NCBI RefSeq assembly: GCF_007830615.1
Contig: NZ_VLLI01000019.1
Coordinates: 35,143-99,142, forward strand
Source of the DNA: Mucilaginibacter frigoritolerans
GTDB lineage: Bacteria > Bacteroidota > Bacteroidia > Sphingobacteriales > Sphingobacteriaceae
DNA: 64,000 bases
Direction of reading: 5' to 3'
Numbering within the stretch: the first letter of the stretch is position 1; each line of letters opens with the position of its first letter. Below are positions 26,860-35,495 of this stretch, one piece after another. Both the position numbers and the translations under genes were made by a program. The notes under the pieces are model-generated. The model was given only the letters and a program-made list of their open reading frames with translations. It was not told the origin of the DNA and did no database searches.

Positions 26860-27927
26860 ATGCAGAAAATATTATATCAAAATATCCGTGCTTTTGTTAG
26901 ACAAAAACGTTTACATCTTATTTGCTGGACTATCTTCATTTTTTATGAAGTTGTCATAACTGGTGTATTGCTGGGTCACTTTAGCCCCATATTGAGCTAC
27001 TTATTCTTTTATGCTATAAATATTTCCCTCTTTTATATTCATTCTTTATCTGTATTGCCGTTCGCATTGGACAAAGCTATTAGATCAGTATGGCTAACAC
27101 CGCTGCTGATTACCCTGGAATTGATTTTATATTTTGCACTCATAATTTGCTCGGAAAAAATATTTTTTTTTATTATTGGTGGACAGGAGACGCCAATTTC
27201 AAAAACATTTGTGGCAGCTACCATTTGGCGTGGCATATATTTTATGCTTTATGGGACTGGTTATTATTTTTTACTGCATTATATCGCGAACAGGAATAAG
27301 GCTTACCAATCAGCCTTAAGAGCTGAAAAACTGAAGACCAAGCTTTTACGTGCGGAAAAGGATTTTCTCAGAGCTCAGATCAATCCGCACCTTTTGTTTA
27401 ACACTTTGAATTTTATTAAGTATGCGGCGAAGAAAAAACCTGAAAATGTTGAAGAAGCCGTGCTAGCCCTAGCTGATATTATGGCTTTTTCATTGCACGA
27501 TAATCATACAGAGTATGTTGCCGTAGGGACTGAAGTGAAACAAATCCACAGCGTTATTCGACTGAATCAACTCAGATTCGAGGAAAGTTTACAGATAGAC
27601 TTCTCTTCTGAAATTGCAGACGATAGCCGGCTGATTATTCCAGTTGTATTACTAACACTTACCGAAAATTTATTTAAACACGGTGACCTCCGTAAGCCAG
27701 CTTCGCCTGCTGTGTTAAAGATTATATCGACAGAGGAATGTTTAACTTTCACTAGTAGCAACCTTTGCTCGTTTTCCTGGCCAAACGAAAAAGCACAGCA
27801 TCAGGGTTTGAAAAATATTGCAGCAAGACTGGATACTTACTATCCTGATAATTATCAATTCGTATATGGTATGAGTGGAGAAATGTTTACCGTCAATTTG
27901 ACGATTAGTTTTCCTAAAGAAATATAA
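26860..27927 (+). CDS. LytS/YehU-type sensor histidine kinase
   Basis: 355 residues. The first half has four hydrophobic segments (about 19-38, 42-65, 80-107 and 118-140), so the sensor is largely within the membrane. A short coiled coil (145-170) leads to the His_kinase motif AQINPHLLFNTLNF with His177, then a HATPase region with VVLLTLTENLFKHGD (N box) and GLKNIAARLDTYYPD (G box). It pairs naturally with the LytTR regulator upstream and ends three bases before the LanB ATG, so kinase and dehydratase are co-transcribed. The likely input is the mature peptide or cell-envelope state; no ligand domain is visible. Confidence 0.9.
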   Translation: MQKILYQNIRAFVRQKRLHLICWTIFIFYEVVITGVLLGHFSPILSYLFFYAINISLFYIHSLSVLPFALDKAIRSVWLTPLLITLELILYFALIICSEKIFFFIIGGQETPISKTFVAATIWRGIYFMLYGTGYYFLLHYIANRNKAYQSALRAEKLKTKLLRAEKDFLRAQINPHLLFNTLNFIKYAAKKKPENVEEAVLALADIMAFSLHDNHTEYVAVGTEVKQIHSVIRLNQLRFEESLQIDFSSEIADDSRLIIPVVLLTLTENLFKHGDLRKPASPAVLKIISTEECLTFTSSNLCSFSWPNEKAQHQGLKNIAARLDTYYPDNYQFVYGMSGEMFTVNLTISFPKEI

Positions 27928-27930
27928 TTG

Positions 27931-30753
27931 ATGAAATCCCCAATTAAGTTACTAAACTGTGCCGTCTGCCGCGTTCCAGCTTTCCCTTCGACCATAGCGT
28001 TGGACGAGGCATGGGATAGTTTAAAGGAAATGATACGTGATTCTTCACCAAATTTTTACGACGAAATTAAATTTCTTAATGCTAAAGACTTAGGACAAAT
28101 CGACGAAAAAATCAGCTTTACCATTTTTAAGTATTTTAATCGCGCGAAAAACAGGCCGACACCATTTGGACAACTCGCTTCAATATCTTCAGTATCGATT
28201 GCAGATAGTCGAAAGGAGGAGTCCTTAATGTTGGGCCCACAAATAAACCACAGGTATTTAGATTGGTCTAACGTTAAATGGTTTGAAAAAAAAAAGGAAA
28301 ATCAGCGCGGCGACGGCGGTATTTTTCAAACAAACAGCACAATATATGTGCATAGCGATAGGATAAAATATATATATTTTAACGAAAATAGGTTCGAATT
28401 AAGCTCTATTGAATATTCTGAGTTGATCTTTGCAATATTGGAATATGCACGTAAAAGCAGGAATATCGGAGAATTGACTAATTTTCTGAAGTCTCGAGGT
28501 TCGTTTAATATGCCTGAAGCAAACAGCCTTGTAAAAATGCTAGCAGATTTGCAATTGTTGATTTCAGATATCCGTCCTAACATTATTGGAAATGATTATT
28601 TCGAGCGCCAAAAATTCAGAAGTCATGATAACTACCCAAGTTACATCATTGCAGAACGCAAGTTGTTATATGGAAATCTTGAAAAAGCTGACTTTCACGA
28701 GCTACAACAATCGTTTGAATGGCTAATCAAAGCTTTACCTGTCAAAATCCACAAGAATCTTGACAATTTTAAAAAACAGTTTATTCAAAAGTTTGGAATG
28801 CAAGAAGTGTCTTTAGCCTTAGCCCTTGATCCGGAAATCGGTATAGGTTATGCTAATTTAGAAACTGATCAAACGGAGAATGAACTTGTCGCAGCGATAA
28901 AAGAACTGTGTGTTAATGACCTACCGGAAAGTAGCATTTGCTGGATAGAACTTAACCAATTTTTGCTGAAGGCAATTGTCAAAGGAGGCGTTATACAACT
29001 AGATTCGTTTGAGCCAGCTAAATCTTCCGAACAACTGATGCCTAATACATTCAGCGTGATTGTGCGGGTGGGGAATGATGGTTTAGTTGTTGAACGCTTA
29101 GGTGGCTGCACAGCAAATGCCCTGCTTGGGCGTTTTTCACTGATAGGTGGTGAGTTTAACGAAATGGGCCAAATGATTGCCGGTATTGAAGCTGAAGCCA
29201 ACCCGGAAGTAATATTTTTTGACATAGGATATATGGCCGAGAGAAGGGTGGACAATGTAAATCGTAGAAAATCGCTTTATCAAGCAGAATTGCCAATTTT
29301 AACCTATTGTCTTGCTAACATTCATTTGCAGATGGATGATATTATGATTCGCGTTATCGATGAGGAAATTATCATTCGATCCAAAATTCATAATCGTCGC
29401 CTTATACCCAGGATTGCCTCTGCATATAATTATGTACGTTCTGACCTATCGTTGTTTCGTTTTTTAGCGGATTTGCAACATCAAGGAATTAGGTCATCCT
29501 TTACTTTTGATTTTATGGCTCTTATTCCAGGCCTTGACCACTACCCTCGCGTGCATTACAAAAGCGTAGTTATGTCACCTGCGAAATGGCTCATTCCAAG
29601 TGAATTTATACATAAAAAGCTTGCCATATCAGAATCCACAATCATTGCCTTAAAAAAATGGCTATCGGAAAATTCGATTGAAGTATTTAGTTGTGGAGTG
29701 GCTGATCAGAAATTGGTTTTCAAAGCTGATAGCAATGATGACTTGAATTCTTTCCTCCGTTTCGTTTCTGGACGAACGGTAATTTATATTGATGAGTACA
29801 TCAAGCCAAAAGATTCCCATGTTATCGACCAAAACTACGACACCTTTTCAGCAGAGTTTAATTTGGTCTATTATCATGAAAACCCGGTTTACCAATCGGT
29901 TTTCAAGCCATCGGCCCACTCTGTTAGTCAACCTGAAAAATTTTATTTACAGGGACAGGAGTGGGTCTATTTTGAAATTTATACTCATAATGCGTCATCG
30001 GAGTCTGTGTTAAGTGAATATCTTAAGCCATTTTTGGTAAGAAATCGTCAAAAAATTTCATTGTGGTTTTTTATACGATACAACTCTCCTTCTTCTCATA
30101 TTCGTTTACGCTTTAAACTTAAATCTGTTTCTGATGGATATAGTTTGATTGCAGAACTTTCCGGTTGCTTAAAGCCACTCTTACTTAATCGAATAATATC
30201 AGATCTTCAGTTAAGAATATACTGGCCTGAGGCGGAAAGATACGAGGCAGACCTGATGCCTCTTGTAGAAAATTTCTTTTGGCAGGATAGCAAGCTTTCG
30301 CTTGCCGCAATCGATTCTCAATATACTAATAATCAGCGCTATTTCTTATCAATGCGTTTGATGGAGGCAATATTAGATAAACTTACTTACGATCACCAAC
30401 GTCGGATTAGGTTTTTAGCGAAAGTTGCGGACTCATTTGCTGTTGAATTTAATATGTCGGCTCCGGCGTTTCGAAGAGTCAATGAGGGATTTAAACAATT
30501 CGTGAAAATAAACTCTGACCAATCTATTGAGATAATCCCAAGAAGGGTTTTTGACCGATGTATCAATGCTATGACGAAAGCCTTAAATGCAGCAGAGATT
30601 GAAAAACGGGAAAAGTTAGTGATTGATTTGTTCCACATGCATGTAAACCGTCTTTATAGCAATGACCAGCGAATACATGAGCTAATCATTTACAACTATC
30701 TTTGCTCGACGTCGAAGCGTAATTATTTTATCAGCAAAAATGCATTATTATGA
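27931..30753 (+). CDS. LanB-type lantibiotic dehydratase (full length)
   Basis: A TTG at 27928 also fits, but ATG at 27931 is preferred (940 residues). The N-terminal part begins CRVPAFP and has IFKYFNRAKNRPTPFGQLASIS, the hallmark of the glutamylation domain of class I lanthipeptide dehydratases; LVVERLGGCTANALLGRFSLIG and VIFFDIGYMAERRVDNVNRR continue it. The C-terminal part (about 665-930) is a SpaB_C/thiopeptide-type elimination domain (EWVYFEIYTHNA, LRFKLKSVSDGYS). The enzyme uses glutamyl-tRNA to dehydrate Ser/Thr in a peptide. No LanC cyclase lies in the window. The intact precursor nearby has only three core Ser/Thr, so the target is either those, or a precursor encoded elsewhere. Confidence 0.92.
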   Translation: MKSPIKLLNCAVCRVPAFPSTIALDEAWDSLKEMIRDSSPNFYDEIKFLNAKDLGQIDEKISFTIFKYFNRAKNRPTPFGQLASISSVSIADSRKEESLMLGPQINHRYLDWSNVKWFEKKKENQRGDGGIFQTNSTIYVHSDRIKYIYFNENRFELSSIEYSELIFAILEYARKSRNIGELTNFLKSRGSFNMPEANSLVKMLADLQLLISDIRPNIIGNDYFERQKFRSHDNYPSYIIAERKLLYGNLEKADFHELQQSFEWLIKALPVKIHKNLDNFKKQFIQKFGMQEVSLALALDPEIGIGYANLETDQTENELVAAIKELCVNDLPESSICWIELNQFLLKAIVKGGVIQLDSFEPAKSSEQLMPNTFSVIVRVGNDGLVVERLGGCTANALLGRFSLIGGEFNEMGQMIAGIEAEANPEVIFFDIGYMAERRVDNVNRRKSLYQAELPILTYCLANIHLQMDDIMIRVIDEEIIIRSKIHNRRLIPRIASAYNYVRSDLSLFRFLADLQHQGIRSSFTFDFMALIPGLDHYPRVHYKSVVMSPAKWLIPSEFIHKKLAISESTIIALKKWLSENSIEVFSCGVADQKLVFKADSNDDLNSFLRFVSGRTVIYIDEYIKPKDSHVIDQNYDTFSAEFNLVYYHENPVYQSVFKPSAHSVSQPEKFYLQGQEWVYFEIYTHNASSESVLSEYLKPFLVRNRQKISLWFFIRYNSPSSHIRLRFKLKSVSDGYSLIAELSGCLKPLLLNRIISDLQLRIYWPEAERYEADLMPLVENFFWQDSKLSLAAIDSQYTNNQRYFLSMRLMEAILDKLTYDHQRRIRFLAKVADSFAVEFNMSAPAFRRVNEGFKQFVKINSDQSIEIIPRRVFDRCINAMTKALNAAEIEKREKLVIDLFHMHVNRLYSNDQRIHELIIYNYLCSTSKRNYFISKNALL

Positions 30754-30846
30754 ATCCTCCGAATAATTCTAATAACATAATGAGTGATGGCAATAGGTCT
30801 CGATCAGATTGAGAAATTATGGTCGAATTTGGAGGGCCCTAAACGC

Positions 30847-30881
30847 AAAAACGCCTAAAATCAGTGATTTTAAGCGTTTTT
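30847..30881. terminator. Bidirectional intrinsic terminator
   Basis: AAAAACGC-C-TAAAATCA (30847-30863) pairs with TGATTTTA-A-GCGTTTTT (30865-30881); TAACC and then a T-run follow. The A-run on one side and T-run on the other allow use by lanB (plus) and by tRNA-Ser (minus). Confidence 0.8.
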
Positions 30882-30904
30882 AACCTTTTTTGACTACTAC
30901 TTTG

Positions 30905-30992
30905 CGGAGAGGGAGGGATTCGAACCCTCGATACCCTTTTGAAGTATACACACTTTCCAGGCGTGCTCTTTCGACCACTCAGACACCTCTCC
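30905..30992 (-). tRNA. tRNA-Ser (anticodon GGA)
   Basis: 88 bases on the minus strand: acceptor GGAGAGG pairs with CCTCTCC, discriminator G, anticodon stem CACGC/GTGTG around loop CTGGAAA (anticodon GGA), a long variable arm as expected of tRNA-Ser, and T-arm with GGTTCGAATCC. No CCA is encoded. It marks the right end of the RiPP region and is a common integration site type. Confidence 0.97.
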
Positions 30993-31104
30993 TGTTTTAT
31001 TTAGGATTGCAAAGGTAAAATAATATTGCTATCCGCTGCAATAAAAAAGCGTCCCGGCTTATCAGCACAGAACGCTCCATTAAACATTAAACCTATACTA
31101 AAAC

Positions 31105-31428
31105 TTATGATCTTACCCGGTCGTTGTGCTTATCGCGGTAAATTGCACGACTGGTACGATTTTCTTCATGACGCAACTGTCTGCGTTCGGCATAAGTTAC
31201 ATGGCCACTGGCCTTATCGCGCATTTTCTGATTCTGGATGTGTCGTTCATCATTGCGCAGGTGATGGGTTTCGTTACGCGTAAGCTCACCGCTTCGTACA
31301 CCCCGATTAATCCTGCGGTTTTGATTATGCTCTCTGTGATTAATAACAGGGGTATGAGTTTGTGCCTGAGCCATTGAGGTAACAGCTAATGCAGCTATTA
31401 ATAACCCTCCAAATATTTTGATTTTCAT
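31105..31428 (-). CDS. Small secreted basic/His-rich protein of unknown function
   Basis: 107 residues with a clear signal peptide (about 1-22, ending SMAQAQ). The mature part is strongly hydrophilic, rich in Arg, His, Asn and Glu (ETHHLRNDERHIQNQKMRDK, YAERRQLRHEENRTSRAIY), predicted largely helical, and has no catalytic motif. Similar small periplasmic proteins occur widely in Bacteroidetes as conserved hypotheticals. No Cys is present. It stands alone between tRNA-Ser and the polyprenyl synthase, and I cannot name a function. The 233-base gap to 31661 shows a TATGTTTG box (31603-31610), without a good -33 element, that could serve the next gene. Confidence 0.75.
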   Translation of the reverse strand: MKIKIFGGLLIAALAVTSMAQAQTHTPVINHREHNQNRRINRGVRSGELTRNETHHLRNDERHIQNQKMRDKASGHVTYAERRQLRHEENRTSRAIYRDKHNDRVRS

Positions 31429-31661
31429 TTTTTACTTTTTTAGTGTTGTTATAATAATAGAGTAAAAACAAGGCCATTGGTTTAATTAAACTAAAAATAT
31501 AGCTGATGCTGATTGCCATATGAGCGCATTGTTAAAAGCAGGTTCCGGTCATGGCATCAACATAAATTCGCCGGGCGTTAATGCAGATAAATAATTTTAA
31601 CTTATGTTTGCTGCTGAATGCCGGTGATACGGCCATATAACTAAAAGAGCGTTTTGTTTCA

Positions 31662-32633
31662 ATGCTGAGCATCAACGAGATTAAAAAACCCATAGCCGCC
31701 GATATTGATGTTTTTGAAGGGAAGTTTAAATCTTCCATGCAAAGCTCAGTGCCGTTGCTTGATCGTATTACCCACTATATTGTTAAGCGTAAAGGGAAGC
31801 AGATAAGGCCCATGTTCGTGTTTTTTTCTGCAAGTATTTGCGGAGGCATAAACGAGTCAACCCACCGTGGTGCCGCTTTGGTTGAGCTTTTACATACCGC
31901 CACCCTGATACATGATGATGTGGTAGACAACTCCTATCAACGCCGCAGCTTTTTCTCTATCAATGCCCTCTGGAAAAACAAAATAGCCGTTTTAGTAGGC
32001 GACTTCCTGCTATCAAAGGGTTTGTTGTTATCTATCAAGCATGATGATTTCAGGTTCCTGAAAATTGTATCGGAAGCAATGCGCCAGATGATTGAGGGCG
32101 AATTACTGCAGGTTGAAAAGGTGCGTAAAATGGATATTGAAGAGCCCATTTATTACGAGGTTATCCGCCAAAAAACAGCATCGCTTATTGCATCCTGTTG
32201 TGAGTGCGGGGCCGCTTCTGCCGGTGCCGATGATGCTACCATTGAAAAAATGCGCCTTTTTGGTGAAAAGATCGGTATCGCCTTCCAAATTAAGGATGAT
32301 ATGTTTGATTTTGGTACCGACGATGTGGGCAAACCTTTAGGCATCGATATTAAAGAGAAAAAAGTGACCCTGCCTTTAATATATTCGCTTAACAACAGCA
32401 ATTCAAAGGTTAAAAAGGAAATGATCAACCTGGTGAAGAACCATAATGATGATCCTGCCAAAATAGCCCGTATCATTAACTTTGTTAAGGAAAGCGGCGG
32501 ACTGGAATATGCCGAAACGCAGATGAAAAAATACCAGGACGAGGCTTTTGAGATATTAAACACTTTCCCCGAAGGTGAGGCCCGCCTGGGATTAGAGCAA
32601 CTGGTACGTTTTACTACCGAACGTAATAAATAA
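31662..32633 (+). CDS. Polyprenyl diphosphate synthase (octaprenyl/heptaprenyl type)
   Basis: 323 residues, the usual length of long-chain trans-prenyltransferases. The first Asp-rich motif is LIHDDVVDNS (DDxxD), the second IKDDMFDFGTDD; GKQIRPMFVFFSA and GDFLLSKG are also conserved. It extends farnesyl diphosphate with isopentenyl units to build the side chain of menaquinone. TerC starts three bases after the stop, so the two genes are in one transcript. The exact chain length made cannot be read with certainty. Confidence 0.93.
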   Translation: MLSINEIKKPIAADIDVFEGKFKSSMQSSVPLLDRITHYIVKRKGKQIRPMFVFFSASICGGINESTHRGAALVELLHTATLIHDDVVDNSYQRRSFFSINALWKNKIAVLVGDFLLSKGLLLSIKHDDFRFLKIVSEAMRQMIEGELLQVEKVRKMDIEEPIYYEVIRQKTASLIASCCECGAASAGADDATIEKMRLFGEKIGIAFQIKDDMFDFGTDDVGKPLGIDIKEKKVTLPLIYSLNNSNSKVKKEMINLVKNHNDDPAKIARIINFVKESGGLEYAETQMKKYQDEAFEILNTFPEGEARLGLEQLVRFTTERNK

Positions 32634-32636
32634 ACC

Positions 32637-33689
32637 ATGCAAAGCGAGCTGATTTTTGTATCCGGCTTTATTGTTTTTATCCTGGTTATGCTCGCGCTTG
32701 ACCTTGGTTTGTTCTCCAGCCCCGAAAAGCCTGTAAGCACAAAAAAGGCAGCCCTGATGAGTGTAGTGTGGATAGCTTTTGCACTTAGCTTTTATACCCT
32801 TATTTACAACTATGGCCATCTGCTACACCATGTAAACAGCTTTGCTGCCCTGAAGCAGATTAATATTGACAACTTCCACAACCTGCCCTTAAACCCCCAT
32901 GATTTTACCGGAGGCTTAAAAGCCTACAACAAAAACCTGGCTATGGAATTTATAACCGGCTATGTGGTGGAGTATGCTTTATCGGTTGATAATATTTTTG
33001 TAATTGTACTGATCTTTACTGCATTTGCTGTAGAGCCCAAGCATTACCATAAAGTTCTTTTTTGGGGGATAATCGGCGCCATTATTATGCGGTTCGCTTT
33101 TATCTTTGTGGGTGCCACATTAATCAGCCAATTCCATTGGGTACTTTACCTGTTCGGAGCATTCTTGGTTTATACCGGGGTAATGATGTACTTAAACAAG
33201 GATAAGGAAGAAAAAGTTGATCCGCAAAATCATACCATCGTAAAGTTTGCGTCCAAATACTTTGCCGTTCATCCTCATTTTTCAGGCAACAGGTTTTTTG
33301 TGCGGATAGATCATAAAAAATATATTACCCCACTCTTTTTAGTCCTGCTGATTATTGAGGTTACCGACCTGGTTTTCGCGGTAGATTCAATTCCGGCTAT
33401 ATTTTCGGTTACTAAAGATCCTTATATTGTTTTCTTCTCTAACATATTTGCTATACTGGGCCTACGTTCCATGTTCTTTTTGCTGGTTAATATTATTGAT
33501 AAGTTTCACTATCTAAAAATTGGCCTGGCAGCCCTGCTAACCTTTATCGGCCTTAAAATGCTGGCCGCAAATTATGTAGATAAAATTGGTCTCGATACCA
33601 CCAACTCATTGCTGGTTATCCTTGCCATATTGGTAATAAGTGTTATTGCGTCCCTGTTATTTCCCAAAAAAGAATTAAAAAGCAACTGA
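32637..33689 (+). CDS. TerC/Alx-family integral membrane protein
   Basis: 350 residues with about nine hydrophobic helices. TerC hallmarks are seen: AMEFITGYVVEYALSVDNIFV, GIIGAIIMRFAFIFVGA, LIIEVTDLVFAVDSIPAIF with its conserved membrane acidic residues, and FSNIFAILGLRSMFFLL. The family is linked to Mn2+ and other metal export or metal loading of exported proteins, and to tellurite or pH response. It follows the prenyl synthase by three bases. A weak ACGTG-CCC-CACGT hairpin (33698-33710) lies just after the stop. Confidence 0.92.
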   Translation: MQSELIFVSGFIVFILVMLALDLGLFSSPEKPVSTKKAALMSVVWIAFALSFYTLIYNYGHLLHHVNSFAALKQINIDNFHNLPLNPHDFTGGLKAYNKNLAMEFITGYVVEYALSVDNIFVIVLIFTAFAVEPKHYHKVLFWGIIGAIIMRFAFIFVGATLISQFHWVLYLFGAFLVYTGVMMYLNKDKEEKVDPQNHTIVKFASKYFAVHPHFSGNRFFVRIDHKKYITPLFLVLLIIEVTDLVFAVDSIPAIFSVTKDPYIVFFSNIFAILGLRSMFFLLVNIIDKFHYLKIGLAALLTFIGLKMLAANYVDKIGLDTTNSLLVILAILVISVIASLLFPKKELKSN

Positions 33690-33815
33690 TACTTTTTACG
33701 TGCCCCACGTGCTATAAATAATTGGCTAAGCTGTATGTTTTGTCATTTCTAAATTAAAATAAGCTAATCTCTCCGCTCAAATCGCCTATCTCATACAATC
33801 TTCTTAACTTAGTAG

Positions 33816-34607
33816 ATGCAATTTTTCAATCTCAGCCTGTTTAAATTTACATTTTTTGATATTCTGGATGTGGTTCTGGTAGCCATTCTGATTTACCAGT
33901 TGTACAATTTAATAAGGGGCACCATTGCTGCCAATATTTTTATAGGTTTAGCCATTATATTTTGCCTGTACTACGTGGTAAGGGGATTGCAAATGCGGCT
34001 GCTTACCGGCATATTACAGCAATTTGTAAATGTGGGTATTATTGCCATCATCATTGTGTTTCAGCAGGAGGTGCGGCGATTTCTGCTCCTGGTAGGGAAA
34101 AATGCATCACTACAACGCAATAAGGCCTGGTGGCAGTATTTTTTTGGCAAAGCCGAGGCTGAGAAAGATAACTACGCCCGTATCAAACCTATTATTGATG
34201 CCTGCAAAAGCATGAAGCAAACCCGTACAGGCGCCCTCATTGTGTTTGCTAAATATTACGATGAGCAATTTTATCAAAACAGTTGCGAAGTAATAGAAGG
34301 CAAAATATCCAAACGCCTGCTGGAAAGCATCTTCCAAAAAAACAGTCCGCTGCATGATGGTGCGGTAGTAATTGCCGAAAACAAAATTAAATCGGCCAGC
34401 TGTATCTTACCGCTTACCGAAAAAACAGATCTTCCGGCGCAGTTTGGCCTTCGCCATCGGGCCGGTATCGGTGTTACCGAAACCAATGATGCTACGGCTA
34501 TTATTGTATCAGAAGAAACAGGTGAGATCTCTTACGCCAGGCAGGGCCGTGTTAAAATGAATATCAGCTTTGCTGAACTGGAAAAACTGCTGAATAAGGA
34601 TTTTTAA
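33816..34607 (+). CDS. cdaA: Diadenylate cyclase CdaA
   Basis: 263 residues. Three N-terminal TM helices (about 10-80), then a DAC/DisA_N catalytic domain (about 105-250) with SPLHDGAVVIA (DGA motif) and FGLRHRAGIGVTE (RHR motif), the two ATP-binding signatures. It joins two ATP into cyclic di-AMP at the inner membrane, controlling turgor and wall homeostasis. No CdaR or GlmM lies beside it, as in other Bacteroidetes. The next gene starts 20 bases later, so co-transcription is likely. Confidence 0.93.
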   Translation: MQFFNLSLFKFTFFDILDVVLVAILIYQLYNLIRGTIAANIFIGLAIIFCLYYVVRGLQMRLLTGILQQFVNVGIIAIIIVFQQEVRRFLLLVGKNASLQRNKAWWQYFFGKAEAEKDNYARIKPIIDACKSMKQTRTGALIVFAKYYDEQFYQNSCEVIEGKISKRLLESIFQKNSPLHDGAVVIAENKIKSASCILPLTEKTDLPAQFGLRHRAGIGVTETNDATAIIVSEETGEISYARQGRVKMNISFAELEKLLNKDF

Positions 34608-34627
34608 TATTAAACGTTATAGTAAAT

Positions 34628-35440
34628 ATGCTTTCGTCATTGGCCAATTCTTTTGATTCATTGATAGTGCTTTTTAGTATCAGCATGCGGTATCTGTTGT
34701 TTACCGGGTCGTTTTACCTGTTCTTTTATATTTGGCGCAATAAAAGATACTGGGGTGCAAAAATCCAGCAGCGTTATCCTGAAAATAAGCATATCATTAA
34801 CGAAATAAAAAATTCATTTGTTACTATATTGATCTTCGGAGTCGTTATTCTTACAGTGATCTGGGCAGGCAAACACGGCTTAACGCAGGTGTATCAACCC
34901 ATTAATAAATATGGTTACGCTTATTACTTTTTAAGCATTGGAGCGATGATTGTTTTGCACGATACCTATTTTTATTGGACACACCGCCTAATGCACTGGA
35001 AACCGTTATTCAAACTGGCGCATAAAACACATCATCTATCAACCAACCCTACTCCTTTTGCGGCCTATGCCTTTCATCCTATCGAGGCGTTGGTTGAGGT
35101 GGGCATTATCCCTTTAATTGCTTTTACCATTCCGCATCATGCATCGGCAATAACTATTTTTTCTATTTACTCCCTGCTGCTCAATGTTGCAGGGCACCTG
35201 GGTTATGAGCTTTTCCCAAAAGGATTTGCCAGCCATAAACTGTTTAAATGGCACAACACATCCACCCACCATAACATGCACCACCGCCTTGTTAAGTGCA
35301 ATTACGGCCTATACTTTAACTTTTGGGACAGACTGATGAAAACCAATCACCCGCATTACGAAAAAACTTTTGATACCGTAATTGAAAACCGGGAACAAGG
35401 CAAAATAAACCGGCTTGCTGAAGAGGTGGCATTAAAGTAA
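34628..35440 (+). CDS. Sterol desaturase/fatty acid hydroxylase family protein
   Basis: 270 residues with several TM helices. The His clusters that bind the di-iron centre are complete: HDTYFYWTHRLMHW, FKLAHKTHH and KWHNTSTHHNMHHR. Members use O2 to hydroxylate or desaturate lipids at the membrane; the substrate in bacteria is often unknown (sphingolipid, carotenoid or fatty acid). It follows cdaA by 20 bases. No partner lipid gene is near, so no specific product can be given. Confidence 0.9.
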   Translation: MLSSLANSFDSLIVLFSISMRYLLFTGSFYLFFYIWRNKRYWGAKIQQRYPENKHIINEIKNSFVTILIFGVVILTVIWAGKHGLTQVYQPINKYGYAYYFLSIGAMIVLHDTYFYWTHRLMHWKPLFKLAHKTHHLSTNPTPFAAYAFHPIEALVEVGIIPLIAFTIPHHASAITIFSIYSLLLNVAGHLGYELFPKGFASHKLFKWHNTSTHHNMHHRLVKCNYGLYFNFWDRLMKTNHPHYEKTFDTVIENREQGKINRLAEEVALK

Positions 35441-35471
35441 AAGAGGTACTACACCAAGTGCAGCACCTCTT
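35441..35471. terminator. Hairpin between convergent genes
   Basis: AAGAGGT (35441-35447) pairs with ACCTCTT (35465-35471), extended inside by CT/AG. On the minus strand it is followed by TTTTACTTT, so it fits best as the terminator of the M1 aminopeptidase gene; it begins right after the desaturase stop. Confidence 0.6.
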
Positions 35472-35495
35472 CATAATGAATATTATATTAATCTA

